A stretch of DNA of 64,000 nucleotides from Flaccisagitta enflata (GCA_965153355.1 OZ231126.1:18538001-18602000), one strand, 5' to 3'; numbered from the stretch's first letter, positions 17,020 through 28,887 are shown. Translations and numbers: made by a program. Notes: generated by a model from the letters alone, not told the origin.

Positions 17020-17334
17020 TTTTTGTTTTTTTTTCTTTCTCTCTTCTATCTTTCTTTCTTCCTTTCTTTCTTTTTCTTTTCTTTCTTTCCTTCTGTTTAT
17101 CTTTCTTTTCTTCTTTCTTCTTTCTTCTTCTTCCATCTTCCTTTCTTCTCTTTCTTCTTCTCTTTTTTCTTTCTCTTTCTTCTTCCTCTTTTCTTCTTTC
17201 TCTTTCTTCTTTCTCATCTTTCCTTCTTTCTCTTTCTTTCTTTTGTTTTTTGTTTCTTTGTTTCTTTCTTGTTTCTTTCTTGTTTCTTCTTTTTTCTTTC
17301 TTTCTTTCCTTCTTCTTTCTTAGTTCTTTTTTTT

Positions 17335-17370
<36 letters not shown>

Positions 17371-17390
17371 TCCTTCTTTCTTTCTTTCCT

Positions 17391-17441
<51 letters not shown>

Positions 17442-17490
17442 AGCTTTCTTTCTTTCTATCTTTCTTTCTTTCTATCTTTCTTTCTTTCTG
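17020..17490 (+). repeat. (TTTC)n-rich pyrimidine block
   Basis: An imperfect TTTC/TTCTTT array, almost purely pyrimidine on this strand. Confidence 0.9.
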
Positions 17491-18447
17491 TAGAACTCGT
17501 ATGGCTTGTGCACCTGGCAGCAGAGAACAAAGAACTTTCATGATTTCTGGCTGAAGAAATGAGCGTTACTATGCTTACCGATAATTTTAGATTCGCATAG
17601 AAAATGAAAAATCTGAAAAATGAAAAACATCAGATGCTAATAAAATGTCATACGATGAATCTGATGTTTTTGAAAATGCGAATTTTTCCCCTCTGTTCTT
17701 GTATTAAAATTATCCGCTTCAAAAATGTTTTTTTTCGAAAATTCCTTCTGACACAGCTTTACATAGAAAAAGGTATAAAAACCATACTTAATTTTGGGCT
17801 AGATCAATAAGATTTGGTATGCATACTCTGTTGTGTGTCTTCTAACTACAGTTCAAATCTCATGATGTTACTCCAACGGGAAGGTAGGTTTTTGCAATTT
17901 TGAATTTGAAGTATCCAAATTTTCTAATTTTATTTGTCACATGACCCCCTGATTGTTTTTTTTTTTATTACGCAAAAATTCTTAAAAACAAAAGGTCACG
18001 AAAATTTTTGCATGTACTATTCTAATTAATGAGCAGGTTAAACTGAAAAATTTGGGTCAAATTTTCAATATAAAAGGGGAATAGGTTGTGAAAATTCCTG
18101 GTGTGAGATCTTTGGCATTAGAATTTGTTGCCTTTTCCAGCATAGGTTTATAAACATTCAGTTTTTTTTCACTGAAACGGCCAAAGAAGCCTTGAAATTT
18201 TTTTTGGTATAAGATTACATGGTTAGGGATGTAGACGGTTGTTTCTGCGGGCCAAAAACTGTTGTTATGATGCCTATAGTAGTACAAAAATGCCTCGAAT
18301 AACAATCGGGTTTACTTAGTTCTCCATGTCATACCGTCTGCTCCAACCAAAACTAAGCATAAGCCAACGTAATTCCACCAAACTAAGCGATTTGGTCATG
18401 TGCATACACACAAATATATCTTGCGGGGCAGAAATGTATTGGTCATG

Positions 18448-18453
<6 letters not shown>

Positions 18454-18540
<87 letters not shown>
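18454..18540 (+). repeat. (GT)n microsatellite
   Basis: A GT array directly abutting the small foldback element at 18543. Confidence 0.9.
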
Positions 18541-18542
<2 letters not shown>

Positions 18543-18543
<1 letters not shown>

Positions 18544-18702
18544 CAGGGTGTGAAAAATTATCCGGACTTGCTCCATAAAGAGAAAATCATATTTAAAAGT
18601 GACCTAGTACTATAAGATTTGAGCTAGAGTACCCCAGTTAGTCATACTAGGAGCTATAATTGAGGAGTAATTACCAAGTCCGGATAATTTTGCACACCCT
18701 GT
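18543..18702. mobile_element. Small MITE, 160 bp, TA target duplication
   Basis: The termini ACAGGGTGTG and CACACCCTGT are inverted. The next block TTATCCGGACTTG pairs with CAAGTCCGGATAA. TA flanks both ends (18541-18542 and 18703-18704). No coding capacity. Confidence 0.8.
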
Positions 18703-18852
18703 TATGTGTGTGTGTTACTCATTCTCTTTATTCTTTCAACACGTTGATGAGCCTGAAGGAGTTTGCAATGACGCGCGAGATGTGACGGTTGATTTCATAC
18801 TTTCTTAAAACTTAAATCATCGATCTTGCGACGTTGACAGGTTGTTTTTTCA

Positions 18853-19055
18853 GTTTTAGATGCGGACACGCAACTCTTTGAGAGGTTTTGTTAGTGCGTC
18901 GGTTTGTCGGTCCGTTGGTCCATGGACACGAGTCAAAAAGTGGGAAAACGAGTGTTTTAGACGCTGATCGTGTATGCATCTGTGGGGGGGGGGGATAAGT
19001 GGAGAGTGGACGTCCCGGCCCTGCCCACCCGATATTGTGACCCCGCGTCATTTGT
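18853..19055 (+). mobile_element. Hairpin-ended element, variant with ATATTGTGACCCCGCG tail
   Basis: The head TTTTAGATGCGGACACGCAACT is followed by GTCGG/GTCC runs, GGGGGGGG, CTGCCCACCC and GATATTGTGACCCCGCG. The same tail recurs near 10211 and 57965, so this is a distinct subfamily. Confidence 0.6.
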
Positions 19056-20194
19056 TTTTCTGAGAGAGGGAGGGGGTGCTGTGGGAAGGATTGAGGGGGA
19101 AAGGCATTTCAGCGAGATGGTCCCGGGTTTCCGTGGGCATTCGAACGACCAACGATGGGTCTGTTGTCTATTCAACTCAGTTCCTTCATCACTCGCTTGT
19201 GACTTGCCTCGTGTTTCCCGGCAGATGCCGTGCATTTAACCTTCTCACTTGCGCCAATGCCAGTCTTCAAAAAGGTTCTGTTGATCTGTCGGTCGGTCGA
19301 TTGGCGATCTAATTCTCAGCACACCTGTTGGTCTACTTGGCCTTGTTCCTTTTCTCTCGCTCTTCTCTTTCATTCTCTTTCCCTCAATGCCTTTCTTTCT
19401 TTCTCTGTCTCTTGCTCCTCCACTTTTTTGCCTCATCCTCGCGCTTCCTCTTCTTCCTCCTCCTCTCTCAAGCGCAATCGTCCCTTCAAAGCCTCGCCAA
19501 TCAGTCCCGGTCATCTTTTTGTCCCGTCCATAACTGCCTTCGGATTTATCTTATTGATAAAAAGGTAATATACACGTTTCTTAAAAGAAAAGGTCCGTTT
19601 TTATCTATCTGGATAGTCCATTACGGTCCGTCCGTTCGACGATCCGTCACAATTGGTGTTTTTGCATCTCCGCTCCTGCCAGAATGCTTGACTTATCCCC
19701 TCAACTTCTATGTTGTTGAGTATCCGGCCTTGTTTCTCAGTCCTTTTTTTGAGGCCTTTACTGGTAACATAACTACAACGCTCCTATTTTTGGAGCGTAT
19801 TGAAGCCTTGATATTCTAGTAAACTAGATTCTTGTATAAAACAAGGTCATTAGACCTAAGTCGCGTGCGTCGGCACTTTCAAAAAAGTCAGGCAGACAGA
19901 CACACAAACATTTTTTTTTCAAAAGACATTTGAAATGGCTGTTTACTCCACAAAGTTCCTTCTCTACCTCTCAGACACATGAAAATGTTTTAAAAAGCCT
20001 TCAAAACAGTTTTGTGACCGACGGACCGACGGACCGACCGAAAAGTGGCTTATAGAGTCGCGTAGCACCCGACTAAAAAAGGGTACACATTATGTCCAGC
20101 ATTTCGGACATGATCATCGGAGACATCACGTTCACCACGTCCACATCCGGGTTAGGTGCTTCACATATCAAAAGTTGTGAATTTCTTTTCACTC

Positions 20195-20414
20195 TTTTTA
20201 GTCGCGTGCTACGCGACTCTACACCCCGCTTTGTCGGTCCGTCCGTCGGTCGGTCCGTCCGTCCGTCGGTCGGTCCGTCCGTCCGTCACACTTTACTTTT
20301 TTTGGGTTTTTGGGATTTTTGGCTTCACTGCTCCTGCCCAAATGATCTGGTGACCTCAATTATGGCCCCTGCCCACCCGCACACGACTAGGGTAGCCGTG
20401 TATCCGGCCTTGTT
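20195..20414 (+). mobile_element. Hairpin-ended short element (family A), forward copy
   Basis: The head is AGTCGCGTGCTACGCGACT. It is followed by CTACACCCCGCTTTGTCGG, a GGTC/CGTC array, TGCTCCTGCCCA, CCTGCCCACC, a GCACACGAC tail motif, and GCCGTGTATCCGGCCTTGTT. This is one of the most complete copies and serves as the family reference. Confidence 0.85.
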
Positions 20415-20520
20415 ACTTAATATAGATAAGCTGATATTAAGATTTGTGTTTTTTTTATCAAAATTTGTTCATCTTCTACTTTTTAGCAAATTTTTTGTAG
20501 GACCGTAGGATAGATAATTA

Positions 20521-21016
20521 CAGTCAGTCCCAATTCCACATTCATCCATATGACCATATCTCATCATATTACGAGATAACGCAACTTGGTTTATCTGGGC
20601 ATATTTCGATATATCGAAATATGACTCTCATCTTTCCCTTTTAGTTCGGTCACTCAAAGGAAGAACTTCTGCGATTATCAAGCTCCGATCTTATTTACTT
20701 GGCTTTTTATACCCAACACTTAAACAATCAGTCAGATTAAAAAGAAAGAAGGATGAACAAAATCTAATAATGTAATTGAATGGGGCAACATTCATAAATC
20801 AATTTCTTCCAAAGGTTAGGTGTCAAAATCATTGAAGACCGTAAACAGGACAAACAGCTACATGGAATTGATCTCGCAAAAGACACAACTGAAAAAATGA
20901 AACCTTTGTAAGACATATTTCGATATATCGAAATATGCCCAGATGGAAAAAGTTATGGTTTGCCGAAACATGTTGATGTACGAGCATATGGATGAATGCG
21001 GAATTGGGACTGACTG
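20521..21016. mobile_element. Foldback MITE, 496 bp
   Basis: The inverted ends are CAGTCAGTCCCAATTCC and GGAATTGGGACTGACTG, extending inward through CATCCATATG. A perfect palindrome, CATATTTCGATATATCGAAA, occurs near both ends. A TA duplication is seen on the left but not cleanly on the right. Confidence 0.75.
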
Positions 21017-21344
21017 AATTATGTCAGTATTTTTTAAAATAGAACTTCTACACGCTTTTGACTGAGTAACAATGGGTTATTTTTTTCTGAGGCTCAATGT
21101 TGTTTCACTTTTTTTTATATAAGCACGCACTTCTTTTGGCTGAGGCTGAGTGGGCTTGGCAAAATCTCATTTTTGAGGCTAATATGTGCTTAAATATGTG
21201 CTTATTATTCTTCAGTAAGTAATTATCCTATTTAACAAAAATAAAGTATACAGTATCGTATAGAAAACAGTATAGTATCAAATAGAGTATTGTACAGTAT
21301 AGAATAAAGTATAGTTTGAAATACTGTGACAAATGTATTTCATA

Positions 21345-21906
21345 CAGTAGACCTCGTCTAGACTTGAGATAACGGGGCAGGCATTGTAAAAACAGAAATG
21401 AAGCTAGGGGAGTGATATTTGAAATTTAGATTAATAAAGGGATGCTTTATTGCCCATGATAGCTGGATGCCATGGAAACAAATTTCAATGTATTTTCGTT
21501 AAAATATCAATATTTTGAGACATTTTTTGAGAGAACATTTTTTAGAATTAAATTTGCTACAACTTTCCCACAGTATGTTCTATAAGAATGTCGCTTGTTT
21601 AGCAGTTGCTAGGGGTTGTCACACACGGATACGCTCCTTAGCAACAGCCAAACGAGTGACATTCTTAAAGAACATATTGTGGGAAAGTTGTAGCAAATTT
21701 GATTTTGAGCAATGTTCCCTAAAAAAATCTCTCAAAATATTTATATTTAAGTGAGAATACATGGAAATGTGTTTCCATGACAACCAGCTATCATGGTGAA
21801 TTAAGCATCCTTTAATTAATCTATGAACCAAATTTTGCTCCCCTGCCTTTATTTGTCTTTCCACAATGCTTGCCCCCGTTATCTCAACTCTAGACGAGAT
21901 CTACTG
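21345..21906. mobile_element. Foldback (Tc1-type) MITE, 562 bp
   Basis: The ends CAGTAGACCTCGTCTAGA and TCTAGACGAGATCTACTG are flanked by TA (21343-21344 and 21907-21908). The inner arms share ACAACTTTCCCACAGTATGT and following bases with the element at 1474-2075, but the outer termini are unrelated. Confidence 0.85.
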
Positions 21907-22047
21907 TATAAAGAATATACAGTATCTTTCCCTGACATAGGAATCAAAGTTCAGACTTAGTATTTTGATTTAACATAAACCGTTTTTAGATTTTAAGTGT
22001 AATTTAATATCATGATGTATCATTTCTTTTTGAAGCTCCTTTGCATT

Positions 22048-22844
22048 ATGATAGGTGGAACAACATCCCTCACTATACCCAAACTAAAATAAATGGAAGA
22101 GGGCCTTGTGAGCCCTCACTGACTAGTTACTACGCGCATCACTCCTAGTTTTCCATAAAACAGAATTTGAAAAACATTCCCTCTCACTCTAACCCAAAAG
22201 AAAACTCCTCACCAAAATAGTTAAGGGCTAATCTCTGCTACCTTTGTTACCAAAATTCAACAAATCACCCGAGGGTTACATTGTTAAGAAACCATACCCT
22301 TAGAGGATAGAATCGAGGTCAAGCTTACTGCGACCGCCGGACATTCCAATCCAAGGTACTGAGTAGTATGATAGGTGGAACAACATCCCTCACTATACCC
22401 AAACTAAAATAAATGGAAGAGGGCCTTGTGAGCCCTCACTGACTAGTTACTACGCGCATCACTCCTAGTTTTCCATAAAACAGAATTTGAAAAACATTCC
22501 CTCTCACTCTAACCCAAAAGAAAACTCCTCACCAAAATAGTTAAGGGCTAATGTCTGCTACCTTTGTTACCAAAATTCAACAAATCACCCGAGGGTAACA
22601 TTGTTAAGAAACCATACCCTTAGAGGATAGAATCGAGGTCAAGCTTACTGCGACCGCCGGACATTCCAATCCAAGGTACTGAGTAGTATGATAGGTGGAA
22701 CAACATCCCTCACTATACCCAAACTAAAATAAATGGAAGAGGGCCTTGTGAGCCCTCACTGACTAGTTACTACGCGCATCACTCCTAGTTTTCCATAAAA
22801 CAGAATTTGAAAAACATTCCCTCTCACTCTAACCCAAAAGAAAA
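22048..22844. repeat. 320-bp tandem repeat, about 2.5 copies
   Basis: Units start at 22048, 22368 and 22688 with ATGATAGGTGGAACAACA, and the third unit is cut at about 22844. Copies are almost identical (one or two differences), implying recent amplification. No ORF of note and no RNA gene recognised. Confidence 0.95.
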
Positions 22845-23705
22845 TTCTTATTTTCAATAGTATCTAAGCATTATTATTCTTAAAAAGCATTAGAAAATCA
22901 ATTATTTCTATCAGTACTAAAATCCTAAATATATAAAAGAAACTTAACCCCTTGAAATGATGGTGCTCTTTCCTAGAAATAGTTGGACGAAACTGTTGGC
23001 ATCTTTGTAGTAGACTTGTAGCTTATCTATGATGATTGACTGCTAGCTTGCATTGTCGCATTTTATGTTGACGAAAATAGAACAATAATAATGTAGGCTA
23101 GTAGGACGAAAATGTACGAAATGGCCATATATGGCATATGATGTATGGATCGGCTCGTAGATACATCAACATTATTAAAAAAATTCATTTTTGGCCTTTT
23201 TTACTAATTCCAGAAAAATACAATCACTAAAACCAACAAACGTTGTTCAGTCATTTCCTGGCACTTTTTTCTTGATGATAAAATAAGTGAAATGTGATGT
23301 TGAAACGGCTCATACTGCCGATTTTTTTTTTATAAAATCTCTCAGATTAACAAACTTAACAACTTTCCTTCACATAGCAACAATCAGAACGCTCAAAAGC
23401 TTTTCTATTGAGTTTCTTACATCTACATCCGCCCTAGATTGCAATAAAGAATTTTCTATGCTGAGAAATGAGCATTAACTTTGAAAGAGCACTCCTCACA
23501 AACAAGTTGAGCTAAAAAACCCTGATTGGTCGCATTTTTAAGAGTTTAAACAACTCTTTAAGTTGAGACCAATTTGGGGTATCTAGCTTTATCTTTAAAG
23601 TTATATACTCAGGGCTTAATTTAATGATACTGTCGAGCGTGCAAGCCGCTACTTGCAATTTCTGCATGCCTGACAGAGAATGAGTGTACCCGGTTTTCAA
23701 CCTCA

Positions 23706-23921
23706 TTTTTAGTCACGTGCTACGCAACTCTACACCCCGCTTTGTTGGTCCGTTGGTCCATCTGTCCGTCCGTCGGGCCTTCCGTCCATTCGTCACGCTT
23801 TACTTTTTTCGCCTTTATGGGGGTTTTGGCCTCATTGCTCCTGCCCAAATGTTCCACTGACCTCAATTATGGCCCCTGCCCACCCGCACGTGACTGGGGT
23901 AGCCGTGTATCCGGCCTTGTT
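23706..23921 (+). mobile_element. Hairpin-ended short element (family A), forward copy
   Basis: The head is AGTCACGTGCTACGCAACT and the tail GCACGTGAC. The head's own hairpin is mismatched, yet the tail is the exact reverse complement of the head's left arm GTCACGTGC. It ends GTATCCGGCCTTGTT. Confidence 0.85.
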
Positions 23922-23944
23922 CTATTCACACTTGATTCTATTAT

Positions 23945-24570
23945 ACAATGATACCAGTCATGGCCGCTTTTGCCGTGAGGAAAAAACGTAAGCATTCACC
24001 ACTCTCCACCGTCTTCGGTTATCGCTATTCTTCATAATGTGAGATTAAATCATGAGCAATTGTATGTATTGATCACGCTGAAAATAAGAGAAAAATAAGA
24101 CTGAGCTAAATGAGCTTGATGACCTAAAGTACTCAAAACTACTCTTACAGAAGACCAGCTATGCTCACTGACATGCTTCCTGGTATTTGCTTGCTTAAAC
24201 ATGTATCAAAACATTTATTCATTTATCACATTTAAAATCCAAAAAGAAAGACTAGCTGAATGAGCTAAATGAGCTAAAACTCTCAAAAACACCCTCAAAG
24301 ATAAGCTACACTCACAAACATGTTGTCTCGTATTCGCATGCTCAAACAAACATGAATATACTCTTTTATTAATCTTAATTCAAATCATAAAAAATGAAAA
24401 AAAATTATTTAGAATATTTGTGAGAAAAGACTGAAAAAATCATCGCTAAAAATATTTGTTGTAGACTCGTAGAGCATTCTGCTTGGCGCCAAATGAAAGA
24501 GAATTATCAAATTTACTTACCCTATCAATTTCGTTCGAAGCCTCATTCAGTCGATTGAAAGCCACAACTT
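23945..24570 (+). repeat. Dispersed repeat R, copy 2
   Basis: It matches 16180-16935, including GCCGTGAGGAAAAAA, AAATGAGCT units and GCGCCAAATGAAAGAGAATT near the end. Confidence 0.7.
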
Positions 24571-24587
24571 ACCAATAAAATGGAATA

Positions 24588-24764
24588 CAGTTGAACCCCA
24601 CTCTAACGGACCCGCTTCTAACGGATTTCCGCCTATAACAGACATTAATTTTTAGTCCTTTCAACAATTGGTTTTCTTTTATTTCTTATATTGGCTATAA
24701 CAGAATTCTGCTCATGATTAAAATTTGTTAGTCCCCTGAAATCCGTTAGAGCGGGGTTCAACTG
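24588..24764. mobile_element. MITE of the CAGTTGAACCCC type, 177 bp
   Basis: The ends CAGTTGAACCCCACTCTAAC and GTTAGAGCGGGGTTCAACTG are flanked by TA (24586-24587 and 24765-24766). TA duplication with a CAGT-type terminus suits the Tc1/mariner/pogo group; it is too short to code. Confidence 0.85.
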
Positions 24765-24841
24765 TATGTCAAAAAGTCAAACTGACAACTTTTTCCAAAC
24801 AAGCATACAGAATACAAGTGTGAACTTCGGCCACTATACAA

Positions 24842-25033
24842 AACAAGGCTGGATACACAGCTACCCCAGTCGCGTGCGGGTGCGCAGGGGCAGATCATTT
24901 GGGCAAGAGCAGTAAGGCCAAAAACCGCAAAAACCCAAAAAAAGTAAAGTGCGACGGACGGACGGACGGACGGACAGACAGACAGACGGACCGTCAAAGC
25001 GGGTTGTGGAGTCGCGTAGCACGCGACTAAAAA
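24842..25033 (-). mobile_element. Hairpin-ended short element (family A), reverse copy
   Basis: It reads AACAAGGCTGGATACACAGC, then GTCGCGTGC, GTGCGCAGGGGCAG, a GGAC/AGAC array, and GTCGCGTAGCACGCGAC followed by TAAAAA. The tail GTCGCGTGC pairs exactly with the head arm GCACGCGAC. Confidence 0.85.
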
Positions 25034-25153
25034 TAATAAAACTAACAAATGTCAACCGCCTCATCAAAAGACATGTTGTAATTCGTTTGCGTCAGTTATG
25101 TGCGTTTCGTTTACTCACATTTACTCAAGAAAACATTGCACGGTTTATTTTAC

Positions 25154-25336
25154 AGCGTTTTTCAGCGTCATAGGAAAAAGAATCTGAAACCAGATTTGGA
25201 TTCCCCAGACAATGTTTTAGAATGCCGTCCTGACGCCTTCGATTTACCATGCGATTTGGAGGCACAAACAGTGATTTTCCGACTACTTCTCCTTGTTCTT
25301 TATTTTACATCAAATTTCACAGGCAAAAAAACATGA
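25154..25336 (+). other. Orphan terminal-exon candidate
   Basis: After TTTATTTTACAG (a good acceptor) one frame stays open to a TGA at 25334-25336. The product is about 60 residues: charged, then LDSPDNVLECRPDAF, then a hydrophobic stretch LLLLVLYF. Base composition is less AT-rich than the surroundings. No family is recognised and no partner exon was found, so it may be a gene fragment or chance. Confidence 0.2.
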
Positions 25337-25992
25337 TACTTGTCATTTGGATCAAAGATCTAGTAGATTAAGAGGAAAATTTTGTATTTGAGATGAATTT
25401 CGAGCCGTAACTATGCTGTGTATCGCGGTTTGCAAATTCTGACACTCTTTTTTTGCACCTAAATCTCCTTGACTTCCCACTCGCTTCTTGCCTAAATAAT
25501 GATAATAAAAGATTCAGCTTCATTATAGCAAATAATACATTTTCTTTACACTGAACTTTGAGATTCAAAACAGATTAAAATCATTCTAAATTTGAGTTGA
25601 TTTAAGTTAATTTAAGTTTTATTAAAGTTTTACTGGTTTTTTTGAAATCCCCATAAAGAATGTCTAAAAATTGGTATATATTCAGATATTCACTCAAATT
25701 TTTTTAAAAATAAGAAATCTCAGCATGGAGCGTGATTAGTATGGGGCTAAAATTTTCCCAATATCTGAGGCTGGGCGTGCTTATAAACAAGGTGCTTATA
25801 TAAAAAATAAAAGTTTATTTGAAAGACCATATAAGGCTTAAACCATTTCTAAACTGTTGGTATTTTTTTCTTGTCAATCCTCTAAAGTAAAGAGTGATTA
25901 CGATGTATGTACTATCATTTCTTTCAATGGTTTCTGTGGAATAAAAGGGATCTAGGGAAGGATTGAAAAAAATTACAACCAAAATACAAAAC

Positions 25993-26515
25993 AACAAGGC
26001 CGGATACACAGCTACCGAAGTCGCGTGCGGGTGGGCAGGGGCCATATTTGAGGCAGGCCTGTATATTCTTGAGTTTTCCCCCCCCCCGGTGGGAGGGGGA
26101 AAAAAATCAAAGGGTCTGGAGATGGGGAAGGAAATCTAAGGGGGAAAAAGAGAAAAAAAGGAAATTTGGGGAAAATATAACTTTTTACAGTACCAAATCA
26201 TAAAACTCAATTAGTAGAACACAATTTAACACTATTTAAACCTTAACTACATAGTTTTATTGCTATATGGGGAAGAAAATCATGGATATAAAAATGCGAC
26301 GCGACGCGTCGCGGGGAAGAAAATCAAAGGCAGGGGGGGGAAAAAAATCAAAAGCGACTCAAGAATATACACCCCTGATTTGAGGTCACTAGACCATTTA
26401 GGCAGTAGCAGTGGGGGCAAAAAAATAAAATCATAAAAAAAAGTAAAACGTGACCGACTGACCGACCGACCGATGGACAAAGCGGGTTGTAGAGTCACGT
26501 GCACGCGACTAAAAA
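25993..26515 (-). mobile_element. Hairpin-ended element (family A), split by a hAT-like MITE
   Basis: It starts AACAAGGCCGGATACACAGC with GTCGCGTGCGGGTGGGCAGG, and resumes after 26385 with GTCACTAGACCATTTAGGCA, a GACC array and a terminal hairpin GTCACGTGCACGCGAC plus TAAAAA. The insertion is 26054-26377 with its 8-bp duplication. Confidence 0.8.
26054..26377. mobile_element. hAT-like MITE, 324 bp, 8-bp target duplication
   Basis: The ends CAGGCCTGTATATTCTTGAG and CTCAAGAATATACACCCCTG form 20-bp inverted repeats. They are flanked by perfect 8-bp duplications ATTTGAGG (26046-26053 and 26378-26385). G-runs and GGAAGAAAATCAAAG blocks fill the interior. A second copy is at 51869-52184. Confidence 0.85.
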
Positions 26516-27029
26516 GCTAACTTTTCTATATAACTGCCCCATGTTACAATTGAATGAAATGGAGATAAGGAAAAAGTTGCTATTGGTTGGACATGAGGCT
26601 GAAATGTTATATTTTTTATTTTTTAGGCCTGACAATGTTGCTTGTAATGTTCTTTTTTTTCACAAATTGAGCCTCAATGTTGTTATAAAAAAGGTTACTA
26701 CTCAGTTAAAAGCATATACTTTTGTCTCTTTAAAGATTTGTCAATCTGTTTTAAAAGTTTGGGTTTTCATCTTCATTGTTCCAAAATTTCATGTTTTTTC
26801 TTCTTCAATGTTCTAAAATTTTAGTTTTTTCTTAGGAATACCATAATTTTGTAAAACAAAATAATTTCTGTGATTACTGAAAAAACTATAAGGGTAAACA
26901 AAAACGTAAAATAAAATTTTGATAAAACATTATGTCACATTATGTCATATTATGTCACATTATGTCACATTATGTCAATAGGAAGAGATACGCCCAACTT
27001 TTACTATGTGAAGCACCCAAATATCCAGG

Positions 27030-27455
27030 TTGGGTGTGTCAATATGCAAAAGATTGATTAGATCATCATCAACAGAAAGTGAAAAAACATATTCTTCGAA
27101 TATCATTCTTCCTCTTGCTTTTCCCATTGTAGTCATTTGTGCTGTCATATTGATTTTTGCAAAAGATTCAAGGATAAAAAATGTTAAATACTTTTCTATT
27201 TAGATATCAACTCCATTTACAACCATGAAACATTTATTTTTCATGTAAGAAGTAAAAAAACAATTAAAAGAATTTTTTGTCAAAAACTTAGCTTATTTTT
27301 GGCGGAGACCCTTTAAATACATATATTTTTTTTAATGATCTAAAGAACAGAAGATGAATAAATTTTAAAAAGATAATAAGCGTTTTATAATCAAACCATC
27401 TATGCTCTCTGATGATGATCTGATCAAAAGACCTTTTGCATATTGACTCACCCGA
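27030..27455. mobile_element. TIR element with TGGGTGTGTCAATATGC ends, 426 bp
   Basis: The left end TTGGGTGTGTCAATATGCAA is mirrored at 27436-27455 (TTGCATATTGACTCACCCGA). The flanking 9-mers ATATCCAGG and ACATCTTGG agree at 6 of 9 positions, as an aged 9-bp duplication would. A younger copy with a perfect duplication is at 54638-55143. Confidence 0.75.
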
Positions 27456-27521
27456 ACATCTTGGTCTTAAAACGGAAGGAAGAAAAGACAGATCTAGAAA
27501 AAATCTGAGAAACTAATTGAT

Positions 27522-28887
27522 CACTATGGATCCTGAGAACCGCCAGGACGATTTTTGGATTACTGTAAGTTTCTCTTCATTTTGATACGGTCCTCATATG
27601 CAGGCATCAAGATCCAACTATTGAAAAATATTTCTTGGAGCCTTTTTTGAAGAAAATTCCAATATTGATAATTTTTCATCTTATTTCTCCAGCAAAATTT
27701 ACTGAGCAAGAAAAAAAATTTTTGACAGCATATTTGAATTCCTGATACTATTTCCTTTCATTTGATAGGTCGCACTAAATAATTTGATGAAAAAACAAAG
27801 TTTTCATTATTTTAACCATCATTACTTTCTTGAACGGGAGCTAAAAAAAAAATTATTTCTCTATAGAAATATTTAGTGCGATCTATCAGATGAAAGGAAA
27901 TAACATCAGGAATTCAAATATGCTGTCAAAAAATATTTCTTACCTGCTCAGTAAATTTTTATATGCAAAATGAGATTTAAAATTATTAATTTTGGCATTT
28001 TTTCAAAAAGGGCACTAAGAAATATATTTTAATACACCGTCTTTAAATCGAAATGGCAAGTAGTAAACCTTTGTAGCTCCAAAATTACTAGCCCAAAAGC
28101 CTTCAAATTTTCAATAAATGTTATAAACAACTGACCATTTTGTCATGCCAAAACTCAGATTTCATTACTGAATAGGTTAGGGGTCGTTAAAGCATTGAAA
28201 AGCTATCAATATGAAGAAAAAAAATGGTCACAGCCATACTTGGAAGAATCTTTTTTTTTTTAATACTGTTTTCCTGATATAGCAAGCTAGAACCCTGGGG
28301 TTGGTCTTAAATGAAGAGTTACAAATCATGAACAGAGGTTTTGTCTGAAAATTTCATTATTCTATTGTATTTATGAAGATTTGAATGATTTTCAAATGAA
28401 TGAGTCTGGATTTTCGCAATGATTGCCAAAACCAATGATAACCTTAATCGATATCCAACTTTTTTCAATTCTTAAGGTAAATGTGTAATCTCTGAAAAAT
28501 TTCCTATCATTTGAGACCAACCCCGGAGTTCTAGCTCAATTGTTTTGACATCTGTATATTGATAAAGACAAGTCTTCTCAAATGAAGCAAGAAAAAAAAT
28601 TCAGCCCTGAAAATTGGGCATATTTTGTTTGTTTTACTGACCCCAAACTATTCAGTATTAAAATCCGAGTTTGGACATGACAAAATGGTCACTTGTTACC
28701 AACATTCACTGAAAATTTGAAGGTTTTTAGGCGAGTAGTTTTGGAGCTACAAAGGTTTACTATTTGCCATTTCGATTTAAAGACGGTGTATTTGGATCTT
28801 GATTCATGCATATGAGGACTGTATCAAACCAAAGAGAAACTTGCAGTGATCTAAAAATCGTTCTGGCGGTTCTCAAGATCCACAGTG
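27522..28887. mobile_element. Large foldback element, 1366 bp, 4-bp duplication TGAT
   Basis: The ends CACTATGGATCCTGAGAACC and GGTTCTCAAGATCCACAGTG are mirrored and flanked by TGAT (27518-27521 and 28888-28891). Inner arms also pair, e.g. TACACCGTCTTTAAATCG near 28035 with CGATTTAAAGACGGTGTA near 28773. The left arm is longer because it contains a second palindrome at about 27615-28030. A CAC-type end with a 4-bp duplication suggests the CACTA/Chapaev group; that assignment is inference. Confidence 0.8.

Noticed and set aside
22048-22844. rRNA or tRNA gene cluster
   Set aside because: No rRNA core, anticodon arm or A/B box arrangement could be recognised in the 320-bp unit.
24842-25033. Family A element as a tRNA-derived SINE
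   Set aside because: No convincing A and B boxes and no clear target-site duplication; both ends are hairpins, and the tail-to-head complementarity fits a DNA element better. A SINE is not fully excluded.
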